The position numbers and the translations under genes were made by a program. The notes under the pieces were generated by a model. It was not told where the DNA came from. It saw only the letters and a list, made by a program, of their open reading frames with translations, and did not search any database. Positions 44,482 to 52,796 of a DNA stretch of 64,000 bases are shown here, piece by piece (positions within the stretch are counted from its first letter, which is position 1; every line of letters begins with the position of its first letter). The DNA is from Dyadobacter sp. CY345 (GTDB taxonomy: Bacteria > Bacteroidota > Bacteroidia > Cytophagales > Spirosomataceae). The stretch is taken from contig NZ_JAKFFS010000002.1 in the NCBI RefSeq assembly GCF_021502725.1, positions 496,001 to 560,000 on the forward strand. Direction: 5' to 3'.

Positions 44482-45198
44482 TTAACCCATATTGTGATAA
44501 ACACGCTGAACGTCGTCGTCGTCTTCGATTTTTTCAATTAACTTTTCAACTTCGGCAATCTCTTCCTCTGTCAATTTTTTTGTATCACTCGGAATACGTT
44601 CAAAATCAGCTTCAACTATTTCAAAGCCATTTTCTTCAAGGTAATGCTGCAAAGCCCCGAATGAGGTGAATTCCCCGTAGATATTGATCTGGTTTGTCTC
44701 TTCATCCAGGAAAACTTCTTCTCCACCAACATCGATCAATTCGAATTCCAGTTCTTCCATATCACGCGTGCCGTCATTTTTAACTTTGAAAATACATTTT
44801 CTATCAAAAATGAAATCAAGCATACCCATTGTTCCCAAACTTCCGCCAAGTTTATTAAAATAACTGCGGACGTTTGCAACTGTACGAACGGGATTGTCAG
44901 TGGTACTTTCAACAAGAATAGCGACGCCATATGGCCCGTATCCTTCGTAAACAATTTCTTTGTAATCTTCCTGATCTTTTGAAGTTGCACGCTTGATGGC
45001 ACGTTCAACCGTTTCTTTCGGCATGTTTGCAGCTCTTGCATTTTGAAGCAAAACTCTGAGACGTGCGTTGGTAGCAGGATCAGCTGTTCCGCTTTTTACG
45101 GCCAGAACGATATCTTTTCCAATCCGGGTAAATGTTTTGGCCATTTTATCCCAACGCTTAAACATCCGCGCTTTTCTATATTCATAGGCTCTTCCCAT
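44482..45198 (-). CDS. YebC/PmpR-family translation or transcription factor
   Basis: 238 aa, slightly shorter than E. coli YebC, as in other Bacteroidota. MGRAYEYRKARMFKRWDKMA start, LAVKSGTADPATNARLRVLL, ANMPKETVERAIKRAT and YEGYGPYGVAILVEST are family landmarks. Some members ease ribosome stalling at proline stretches, others act as DNA-binding regulators; which applies here is not known. Preceded by a stretch with no gene. Confidence 0.92.
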   Translation of the reverse strand: MGRAYEYRKARMFKRWDKMAKTFTRIGKDIVLAVKSGTADPATNARLRVLLQNARAANMPKETVERAIKRATSKDQEDYKEIVYEGYGPYGVAILVESTTDNPVRTVANVRSYFNKLGGSLGTMGMLDFIFDRKCIFKVKNDGTRDMEELEFELIDVGGEEVFLDEETNQINIYGEFTSFGALQHYLEENGFEIVEADFERIPSDTKKLTEEEIAEVEKLIEKIEDDDDVQRVYHNMG

Positions 45199-45447
45199 GC
45201 GTATTCTTACTTAGGTTTTAATAGTTTTTAAATAAAAAAAAGCTGTCGCCTTTATATTGCCGGTCTGGTTACTGATAATGGTTTAAGTAGCTAAACAAAA
45301 TCTGCTTTTTAAATCGCAGTTTGTCAGCTACTTAGATTCTTACATATCAATTAGGCAAAAAGTTGCAGCTGTAAATAATTTGTAAATTTACAAAAGACTG
45401 GTAAACTCAGGCAAAAATAAGAACCTTTCAATCTCTTTTACTTAAAA

Positions 45448-45918
45448 ATGAATCTAAAATTGCAATGGAGCCTTAAAAGCTTTGATGAACTGACAAATTA
45501 CGAACTATACGAATTACTGCGATTGAGAAATGAGGTTTTTGTAATTGAGCAGAAATGCGTTTTCCTGGATCAAGATAACAAGGATCAGAAATGTCACCAT
45601 TTGTTGGGAATAGATAACGGAAGTTTGATGGCCTACACACGTATTGTTCCTCCCGGATTGTCCTATGAATATCCATCCATCGGAAGAGTTGTCGTGTCTC
45701 CGGCCGGACGTGGAAAATCTTATGGTAATGAGTTGATGCGTATGTCAATTCAATTTCTGGAAGATTTATATGGCCTATCTGCGATCAGAATAGGAGCTCA
45801 GCTTTATTTGAGAGCGTTTTACGAGTCATTTGGATTTGAGCAAAGCAGTGAGATATACGACGAAGACGGCATCGATCACATCGAAATGACACGCTTGCCG
45901 GCCTCTGGGGAATTATAG
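45448..45918 (+). CDS. GNAT acetyltransferase, ElaA-like
   Basis: 156 aa. LYELLRLRNEVFVIEQKCVF is the ElaA subgroup start; acetyl-CoA binding site in RVVVSPAGRGKSYGNELMRM; ending FGFEQSSEIYDEDGIDHIEM. Substrate is unknown. Confidence 0.9.
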   Translation: MNLKLQWSLKSFDELTNYELYELLRLRNEVFVIEQKCVFLDQDNKDQKCHHLLGIDNGSLMAYTRIVPPGLSYEYPSIGRVVVSPAGRGKSYGNELMRMSIQFLEDLYGLSAIRIGAQLYLRAFYESFGFEQSSEIYDEDGIDHIEMTRLPASGEL

Positions 45919-46132
45919 GGTATATTTACATTCAATATGTAGAATTATTCATCAAAGCAACCGCCATTGGTGCTATTTCAAATAAAAAGTTAAATCGCTT
46001 TTTTGGTCTTAAAGTCAAGATCTGCCTTACGGAATGCCCGAATTCAATTAGTTTCAGGATATTTCTGCAAAAAATATTCTTAACGGTTTTATGGACGCGC
46101 TATTGGCACGAATATTTAACAATTAGAAGTCA

Positions 46133-46251
46133 GTCAAGCAAACTACTGCCTGTAATTGACGCCTGTCAATATAACACGGTAGTTTTGACGAACACTGATA
46201 GAGGAGGGTTTACGTGGAATGGCCTACTGTTATGCGGTAGGCCATTTTTTT
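46133..46251 (+). ncRNA. Structured RNA with intrinsic terminator upstream of metF
   Basis: Nested pairing: AAACTAC (46140-46146) with GTAGTTT (46179-46185), extended by GTCA/TGAC outside, and an inner hairpin ATTGAC-GCCT-GTCAAT (46155-46170). After ~28 unpaired bases (GATAGAGGAGGGTTTACG) comes a perfect terminator, AATGGCCTAC (46218-46227) / GTAGGCCATT (46237-46246) and a T-run. The layout is that of a riboswitch-like leader or an independent small RNA ending 76 bases before metF. It does not contain the S-box motifs and I recognise no known family. Confidence 0.5.
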
Positions 46252-46326
46252 GTGCCCCATAGATTGCTTTGGTTGCAGAATTGGTGTTCTTTTGTAAACT
46301 TTTATGTAAATAAAGAAATACTATAC

Positions 46327-47283
46327 ATGACCAAAGTTACAGACTTCATTAGCCAGGCTCAGGGCAAAACACTATTCTCAATCGAAATTATTCCGCCAGT
46401 TAAAGGACAAAATATCAACGAATTATTAAATGGAATTGAGCCTTTGATGGAGTTCAAGCCACCTTTTGTCGATGTTACTTACCATCGTGAGGAACTTATT
46501 GACGTTAAAGGTCAAGGCGGACTTATAGAAAGAATTCCCATTAGAAAACGTCCGGGCACGGTTGGTATTTGTGCCAGATTGATGGAACGGTTCAAAGTTG
46601 ATGCTGTTCCGCATGTCATTTGTGGTGGTTTTACCAAAGATGAAACGGAAGATGTTTTATTTGATCTTCATTATTTAGGTATTGACAATGTACTGGTTTT
46701 ACGTGGCGATCCTGAAAAATCGGCAGGCGTATTTAAAGCAAAACTTGGTGGACACAGTTATGCTTCAGAACTGGTTACACAAGTTGTCAATATGAATAAC
46801 GGTATTTTGATGCATGCAGAAACAGAAGCTGCGCATACCAATTTCTGTATCGGCATTGCAGGTTATCCTGAAAAACATCTAGACGCTGAAAGTCTTGACA
46901 CAGACTTTGAACATTTAAAAAACAAAATTGCATTAGGCGCAAATTATATCGTGACGCAAATGTTTTTTGATAATCAGAAATATTTCAGGTTCGTGGACAG
47001 ATGCCGCGCAGAAGGTATTACAGTTCCAATCATTCCAGGATTGAAGCCGCTTGCTACCAAAAGGCAGTTGACAATTTTACCCGAAATTTTCCATCTGGAA
47101 TTTCCACAGGCTCTTATTAAGGAAGCTGAGAAATGTGCCAGTGATAAAGAAATTCGTCAGCTTGGTGTCGAATGGAGTGTTCAGCAATGTAAGGAATTGA
47201 TTGCTTACGGAGCTCCGGTTTTACATTTTTATACAATGGGAAAATCGGATAACGTCGCGCAAATAGCCAGTAAAGTTTTCTGA
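46327..47283 (+). CDS. metF: Methylenetetrahydrofolate reductase
   Basis: 318 aa from ATG 46327; the frame is open back to 46219, but that part runs through the terminator hairpin. FSIEIIPPVKG, VDVTYHRE, VLRGDPEKSAG, HAETEAAHTNFCIG and QMFFDNQKYF are the FAD- and folate-binding sites. It makes 5-methyl-THF, the methyl donor for methionine, and so links with metY-metX. Convergent and end-to-end with the YbjQ gene. Confidence 0.94.
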   Translation: MTKVTDFISQAQGKTLFSIEIIPPVKGQNINELLNGIEPLMEFKPPFVDVTYHREELIDVKGQGGLIERIPIRKRPGTVGICARLMERFKVDAVPHVICGGFTKDETEDVLFDLHYLGIDNVLVLRGDPEKSAGVFKAKLGGHSYASELVTQVVNMNNGILMHAETEAAHTNFCIGIAGYPEKHLDAESLDTDFEHLKNKIALGANYIVTQMFFDNQKYFRFVDRCRAEGITVPIIPGLKPLATKRQLTILPEIFHLEFPQALIKEAEKCASDKEIRQLGVEWSVQQCKELIAYGAPVLHFYTMGKSDNVAQIASKVF

Positions 47284-47604
47284 TTATTCCAGACAAACAG
47301 CAGTACCATTGGCGCTAACCATCAGCATTGATCCGTTTCCGCCAATGGTCTCAAAATCCAGGTCCACTCCGATTATTGCGTGTGCTCCCAAACGTTGCGC
47401 CTGTTCCATCATCTCCCGAAGCGCTATACTTTTAGCTTCCCGAAGCGCTTGTTCATATGATCCTGAACGACCGCCTACCACGTCCCGGATACTTCCCAGG
47501 AAGTCTTTAACCACATTGGCACCGATAATGGCTTCGCCATTAACCAATCCAATATATTTGATAATTTTTTTGCCTTCGATGTTCGGAGTAGTTGTAACCA
47601 GCAT
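47284..47604 (-). CDS. YbjQ/DUF74 family protein
   Basis: 106 aa from ATG 47604. [50 protein letters not shown] and [16 protein letters not shown] are the family pattern, a pentameric heavy-metal-binding-like fold with unknown role. Its stop adjoins the metF stop with no gap. Confidence 0.9.
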   Translation of the reverse strand: MLVTTTPNIEGKKIIKYIGLVNGEAIIGANVVKDFLGSIRDVVGGRSGSYEQALREAKSIALREMMEQAQRLGAHAIIGVDLDFETIGGNGSMLMVSANGTAVCLE

Positions 47605-47766
47605 ATAAATCTTGCGATATTTAAAAAGGTTAAGAAGTTTATTAACGTTATAGCACACAATTTACAGTATTTTCGTGTCTGGACACAATAATTACTATTT
47701 TAACGGTCAATCGCATATTTAGTCTGCTTTCTGACTTTTTGAGCGGAAAATTAAATTAACTATTTC

Positions 47767-48342
47767 ATGAGCAGCACAATAAAATCTATAAACGAAGTTA
47801 TCAAAACGCGTCGGAGTATCTTTCCACCCAGTTACATCGAAAAAGAAATTCCCCGCGATGTAATTAATTCCATTCTCGAAAATGCCAATTTTGCGCCAAC
47901 GCATAAGCTGACAGAGCCATGGCGTTTTACTGTTTTTACCGGTGACGGACGTGTGAAACTGGCCGATTATATGGCGGAAGCTTACCGGGCAAATACAACT
48001 GCGGAGACTTTTTCGCCGGCAAAGTATGAAGGAACACGTTCAAAAGCACTGAAATCAGCAGCCGTTATCGCAATTATCTTGGAACTGCATCCAGAGAAAA
48101 TTCCTGAGTGGGAGGAAGTGGCATCAGTAGCCTGCGCGGTACAAAATATGTGGCTGACAGCGACTGCCAACAATATCGGAGCATATTGGAGCAGCCCGTC
48201 TGTAACTGAATCACTCCGCCAATTTCTGGATTTGAAAGAAAATCAAAATTGTATTGGATTCTTTTATATGGGCTATCATAATCTGGGAGACATACCTGCA
48301 CGTCGTACGCCAATTGAAGAAAAAGTAACCTGGATAGATTAG
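47767..48342 (+). CDS. Nitroreductase-family flavoprotein
   Basis: 191 aa. IKTRRSIFPPSYIEKEIP with the FMN-binding Arg-Arg, ENANFAPTHKLTEPWRFTV, SVACAVQNMWLTATANNIG and an ending with GDIPARRTPIEEKVTWID. NAD(P)H-dependent FMN reductase of the small nitroreductase group. Substrate unknown. The stop leads into a palindromic element. Confidence 0.9.
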   Translation: MSSTIKSINEVIKTRRSIFPPSYIEKEIPRDVINSILENANFAPTHKLTEPWRFTVFTGDGRVKLADYMAEAYRANTTAETFSPAKYEGTRSKALKSAAVIAIILELHPEKIPEWEEVASVACAVQNMWLTATANNIGAYWSSPSVTESLRQFLDLKENQNCIGFFYMGYHNLGDIPARRTPIEEKVTWID

Positions 48343-48345
48343 CTA

Positions 48346-48432
48346 CTCATTGACTTTCGGCAGTCAGCGTTTGGATAATTGTATTAATTGTTTTTTTTAA
48401 AGACCGACCGCCGATTGCCGAAAGCCGATAGC
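48346..48432. repeat. Imperfect inverted repeat between nitroreductase and ABC genes
   Basis: TTTCGGCAGTCAGCG at the left and CGCCGATTGCCGAAAGCCG at the right are inverted relatives around an AT-rich centre. Style as at 44395-44479. Confidence 0.6.
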
Positions 48433-48466
48433 AAAATTTCAATATTCTCCATTTCAATTAAACCCA

Positions 48467-49432
48467 ATGACCGTTCTTCGTGCCGAATCCATTTCGAAAA
48501 ATTTTGATAATAAAACGGTTTTACAAGATATTTCTCTCGAATTAAATCCTGGTGAGTGGCTTGGGATATTAGGAGAAAGCGGCTCCGGAAAAAGCACCTT
48601 GCTGCGCATTCTAGGTCGTTTTGTAGATCCGGATAGCGGAGATGTTTATTTCCAGGAATCGCTCGTTCCAGCCGTTCGTGGTGAACTTATTCCCGGGCAC
48701 AACGCCATCAAATTAATTCATCAGGAGTTTGAGCTTTTTCCAAATCAGACAGTTGAAGAAAATATCTCATATTCTTTGCGTTTCTATGAACCGGCTTATC
48801 GAAAAAACAAAGTGGCAGAACTGCTGACGATTACGGGTTTATCAGCCATCCGGAATCAAAAAGCGAAGCTTTTGTCAGGAGGAGAAAAACAACGGACGGC
48901 CATTGCCAGGTCGCTTGCGGAACAGCCGGATGTATTATTACTGGATGAACCTTTTGCGCATCTTGACAATAGGAATCGCCGGATTCTAGCTGAGGCGATT
49001 GAAAAATTACGTTCTGAACAGCAAATGGCCTGCATATTTGTCACGCATGAATCTGAGGATGCTCTTGCCTGGTCAGACAGAATAGCAGTGTTACGAAATG
49101 GAGAGATTATCCAGATTGGAACGCCTCAGGAAGTTTACAATAAACCAGTAAGCAGCTATGTAGCAGAACTGACTGGCGATATTAATTGGCTGAATTCTGG
49201 CTCTGAAACTCAAAAATCTTTTATTCGCCCTGAAAAAATAAGACGAACAAAATATCAGGAAAAAAGCAAATGGACAGGCGAAGTTGAAGCCGTTCGTTTC
49301 CATGGAAACCATTGGGAAATTCGCTGTGTGAATGAAGAAAGTGAGCTGGTCTATTATCGCAATAGAAAAGATGTCGAGATTGGAAATCAGGTTTATCTCA
49401 CTTATTCTCAAAAAGATGTGATGTCGTTATAG
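48467..49432 (+). CDS. ABC transporter ATP-binding protein with C-terminal TOBE-like part (orphan)
   Basis: 321 aa. Walker A GESGSGKST (~36-44), Q-loop HQEFELFP, signature LSGGEKQRTAIA, Walker B VLLLDEPFAHLD, H-loop FVTHE. The tail (SFIRPEKIRRTKYQ, GEVEAVRFHGNHWEI) resembles the TOBE domain of CysA/PotA-type importers of anions or polyamines. No permease or binding protein is nearby. Confidence 0.9.
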   Translation: MTVLRAESISKNFDNKTVLQDISLELNPGEWLGILGESGSGKSTLLRILGRFVDPDSGDVYFQESLVPAVRGELIPGHNAIKLIHQEFELFPNQTVEENISYSLRFYEPAYRKNKVAELLTITGLSAIRNQKAKLLSGGEKQRTAIARSLAEQPDVLLLDEPFAHLDNRNRRILAEAIEKLRSEQQMACIFVTHESEDALAWSDRIAVLRNGEIIQIGTPQEVYNKPVSSYVAELTGDINWLNSGSETQKSFIRPEKIRRTKYQEKSKWTGEVEAVRFHGNHWEIRCVNEESELVYYRNRKDVEIGNQVYLTYSQKDVMSL

Positions 49433-49443
49433 TATGTTGGGAT

Positions 49444-51957
49444 TTACAAGCTGAACCAGAAGGATATCTTCACGGCAAACGGCGTAACGTTTGGGTTATT
49501 TTTATAGGTAAGACGGTGAATAGCGTCCACGCGTCCAAATTTGAAAATATTATCAACACCATAACCTACTTCTAAATAAGGCGTGTTTCCCAATTTATTA
49601 AAAGTCTGGATTGGATTTCCCTCAGCGTCGACTGTGGACGCAAGCTCCATATTTTTCTCACTAACCTGCCCGTAGAATAATTTTCCTGTCGCAAGCAATC
49701 GCCATTTTAATTTACGGATTGCCGGGATTCTGTTTAGAATAAACCCTTCATCATTATGTTCAACACGGAGCGTTACATAACGGTCTGCGATAAATTCAAA
49801 GTATTTCATCAAATTAAAAGCATTGTCAACATAGAATAACGATTCATTTCCTAACGGATTATAAAGCAGCGTGTAAGGAATTGTCGATGGTATATAACCT
49901 AGCGTCAAATTATAGTAAGTTCGTCCGAAAACACCGGCGCGAAAAGTTTGTTTGACATTTGCCGCAAATTTATGGTAGTGAAAATCACCTTGCAGGAAGT
50001 TCTTCATGCCAAGTGTATATCTGAAAGTAAACGCCGGCGAATTTCCCGTTCCCATACTGATTCGTTCATTGTCATTTTGCAGGAAGGTTTCATTTCCTGC
50101 CAGCCGCGTTTCAACATTTAATTCTGTAATTTCATACGTACTACGGAGTGGGGACTCAAAACCCATTTCTGGTTTGCTTCGGTATGCAAAATCAAATAGA
50201 GGGCGGAAATTCCGGTGGCGAAGCTGAACACTGGCTGTAAATCCTTTAACAATTTCTCTTTTGGCATAAGCCGAAATATCTTCCTGCCAATAAGGTCTTC
50301 TAAATTGTCCGAATCTTGAAAATGCACCAAAAATCGTGTTTGTGCCAATGTTTTCAGCAGAAACTCCTAGCCGTTCCAGATCTTTGGAATAAGAAATGCC
50401 CGCCATGGTCCAAGGTTTTCGGGAGAAAATATAGTCAACGCCTGCACCATATTTGAAAGCGTGATCGCTAAATCCGTAAGCGCCATAACCACTCAGGATG
50501 ACCTTCCTGCTAAACCCTGGATCTGTCTTAAATCCAAGCCTCAACCGATGCCCTTCAACATTATTGTTGGCGTACAAAAATAGATAAGGGCCAATGTCAA
50601 TATTCCATTTATCGATCCTTTTGTAACCATTAACAAAGATGTTTAATATTTCTGTGTAAGTTTTGACGGCAGGTAATACTTTGAGCGAATCAACAAGCTG
50701 AAAACTTAAAATCTCAGATTTAGTTAAAGATTCTGGTCGGCTTTTTTGCCAGAATGCAGAATCATGAACCATATAATCTTCTTTCAACTCGATTGAGGTA
50801 TCGAAAAATTTCGGTCCGCGGGGAACGTTGATTTTATAATGGGTATTTGAAGAATAAAATTTAAGCAGCAAACCAGCCGTCTGTTTTGTCGGCTCATCAA
50901 CATCGATCAACACACGCGTTTTAGTCGGGACCCATGTTTTATCATCTTCAAAAAGGTCATATGACGTCTGGATTTTAATTTTTTCGATAAAGTTCAGGTT
51001 CGCGCGTTTTCCGACATTCGCATCCATCTGGGTAAGTGCATAGTTGTCACCATCAATCCAGAAAGATCCGCTGAACGCCAGATCCTGCTCCTGGCGTGGT
51101 TCGAAATCGATTTTATAATCATAAGTCTCCCCATTTTTAATACTGTCTGCCAGATAATAATCATAATACAATTTCCAGCTGTCGGAAATAGGAGAGATGA
51201 AGTCCTTTTCCAGGACATTCAGCCAGTTGTTGTAAAAGTTATATTGTTGAAAAGAGGAGCCAACAATCTGTGAAACAAAACTTCCATCCGTCAGACCAAC
51301 TCCAGAAACTTTTGTTTTATTGATAATCTCCTTTTTCTTCTTCGGATCTTTTCGGAAATAAACATTTGAAACAGACTCGGATATGAAGATAGGAATGATT
51401 GTCTCTCCGTCTTCGCCCTTGACTTCGTCATATTTATCAACAATATGCGTCATTTTTTTAACGGTCCGCCGATTCCTGAATTTCTCGGAAAGGTTGTCTA
51501 TATCAATCTGGATCTTATTGTAACTTTCATATTCATAAGCTTCCAGATTTTCCGAATTGTTTGCCTTTCTATTTTCGACAATCTTGCGCATAATCCGCCA
51601 GGCAGGATTTTCTCCGGCAAAAATTCGAACTTCCCTCAATTGCAGTGCTCCTGGTGTCAGCTGGACGTCGATCGTTTGCTCTTGTAAATTTGGTGTTATG
51701 GCTTTGCTTTTTGTCCCATATCCAACATAAGTAATGAGCAGGGAATCGGCGGGAGGTGTAAAAGTAATTGAGTAAAAACCATCAAAATTGGTAGTTCCTC
51801 CGGATAATGAAGCTTTAATTGCGACGTTTGCAAAGGGGACAGGATCTCCGGTAGTGGCATCGGTAATGCGCCCTTTGATCGTGTAAGTCGTTTGTGCGAG
51901 GGATGGGATAGCTATTGATACCGCTAGAAAAACAAATAATAGTTTAATTATCTTCAT
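49444..51957 (-). CDS. DUF5686 / CarboxypepD_reg-like outer membrane protein
   Basis: 837 aa. Signal peptide, then the carboxypeptidase-regulatory-like sandwich (TIKGRITDATTGDPVPFANV), then DUF5686: REVRIFAGENPAWRIMRKIV, YKIDFEPRQEQDLAFSG and barrel-like strands to the C-terminal phenylalanine-rich FAVKISFWFSL. Related to TonB-dependent transporter architecture but lacks a plug. The role is unknown; often conserved and essential-like in Bacteroidota. The ABC gene is 11 bases away on the other strand. Confidence 0.9.
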   Translation of the reverse strand: MKIIKLLFVFLAVSIAIPSLAQTTYTIKGRITDATTGDPVPFANVAIKASLSGGTTNFDGFYSITFTPPADSLLITYVGYGTKSKAITPNLQEQTIDVQLTPGALQLREVRIFAGENPAWRIMRKIVENRKANNSENLEAYEYESYNKIQIDIDNLSEKFRNRRTVKKMTHIVDKYDEVKGEDGETIIPIFISESVSNVYFRKDPKKKKEIINKTKVSGVGLTDGSFVSQIVGSSFQQYNFYNNWLNVLEKDFISPISDSWKLYYDYYLADSIKNGETYDYKIDFEPRQEQDLAFSGSFWIDGDNYALTQMDANVGKRANLNFIEKIKIQTSYDLFEDDKTWVPTKTRVLIDVDEPTKQTAGLLLKFYSSNTHYKINVPRGPKFFDTSIELKEDYMVHDSAFWQKSRPESLTKSEILSFQLVDSLKVLPAVKTYTEILNIFVNGYKRIDKWNIDIGPYLFLYANNNVEGHRLRLGFKTDPGFSRKVILSGYGAYGFSDHAFKYGAGVDYIFSRKPWTMAGISYSKDLERLGVSAENIGTNTIFGAFSRFGQFRRPYWQEDISAYAKREIVKGFTASVQLRHRNFRPLFDFAYRSKPEMGFESPLRSTYEITELNVETRLAGNETFLQNDNERISMGTGNSPAFTFRYTLGMKNFLQGDFHYHKFAANVKQTFRAGVFGRTYYNLTLGYIPSTIPYTLLYNPLGNESLFYVDNAFNLMKYFEFIADRYVTLRVEHNDEGFILNRIPAIRKLKWRLLATGKLFYGQVSEKNMELASTVDAEGNPIQTFNKLGNTPYLEVGYGVDNIFKFGRVDAIHRLTYKNNPNVTPFAVKISFWFSL

Positions 51958-51986
51958 ATTAACATCCCAAGCTCCGTGAGTAAAAT

Positions 51987-52646
51987 CTATTTCGCTAATT
52001 CGTTATCCTTTTTCTTTTTTATCTCCACGTTAGACGTAATATCAGCATTTGGTCTCAAAACATGTACGTCCAAAACTGCTTTTGGCCGTGCCAGATATTC
52101 CCGTACCAAAGTCCTGACAGAATAACCATCAGGCACATCCTGCGCCGCAAATGAAATTGCATTAATTCCTTCATTGTGCGCGATATATAGAGCCCGCGCA
52201 TTGTGGAAGTTTTGTGAAATAACGGTAAAATTGTCCTGATTGAAAACCTCTTTACACCGTACAACAGAATCAAAAGTCCGGAACCCGGCATAATCCAGCG
52301 TCATCACATTCTCTGGAATTCCCAGATTCAGCAATGCCCGTTGCATATCCAGCGGCTCATTATAATATTCAGAATCATTATTTCCACTGAGTATAATGTA
52401 CTTAATTTTTCCTTCTTTAAAAAGCCGGGCCGTTGCCTCCATCCGATATTTGAAAAAGAGATTTTCTTTTCCTCTTTCTGTATTTCTGCTCGTTCCTAAA
52501 ACCAGCGCAACATCATTCGACGGAAGATTTTGAATTGAAAAATAGTTATATTGTTTGGTACAATAAACCACCCAGAAATTGCACAGCAGGATAAAAACCA
52601 GGCTGGCAAAGAGTAGGGCAATAACTATTTTGATCAATTTTTTCAC
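51987..52646 (-). CDS. SanA/YdcF-type (DUF218) membrane protein
   Basis: 219 aa with GTG start and one N-terminal membrane segment (KIVIALLFASLVFILLCNFW). VALVLGTSRNTERG, IKYIILSGNNDSEYYNEPLD, GIPENVMTLDYAGFRTFDSV and VISQNFHNARALYIA are the DUF218 core with the SanA-like end. The start has an unusually strong ribosome site for this phylum: AAGGAG with 4 bases to the GTG. The product likely acts at the envelope. Upstream of the DUF5686 gene by 29 bases. Confidence 0.88.
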   Translation of the reverse strand: MKKLIKIVIALLFASLVFILLCNFWVVYCTKQYNYFSIQNLPSNDVALVLGTSRNTERGKENLFFKYRMEATARLFKEGKIKYIILSGNNDSEYYNEPLDMQRALLNLGIPENVMTLDYAGFRTFDSVVRCKEVFNQDNFTVISQNFHNARALYIAHNEGINAISFAAQDVPDGYSVRTLVREYLARPKAVLDVHVLRPNADITSNVEIKKKKDNELAK

Positions 52647-52796
52647 GTGCCTCCTTAAAGTTAACCTCTAAGTTGATAGATATATTGAGTGTCATCACAA
52701 GCATAACAGTTAGTTTCTCTTTTTCAATACGCGCAAACAGGTATATTTTGTTGCTGTTATCGAAAAATTGGTTTGAATAGAAAGTGTCGTCACCTT

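Noticed and set aside
46219..46326. Extra 36 N-terminal codons for metF
   Set aside because: They run through the terminator hairpin and T-run; the MTKVTDF start at 46327 is where the MetF pattern begins.
47309..47608. 99-aa frame on the plus strand
   Set aside because: Lies wholly antisense to the recognised YbjQ gene and shows no family pattern.
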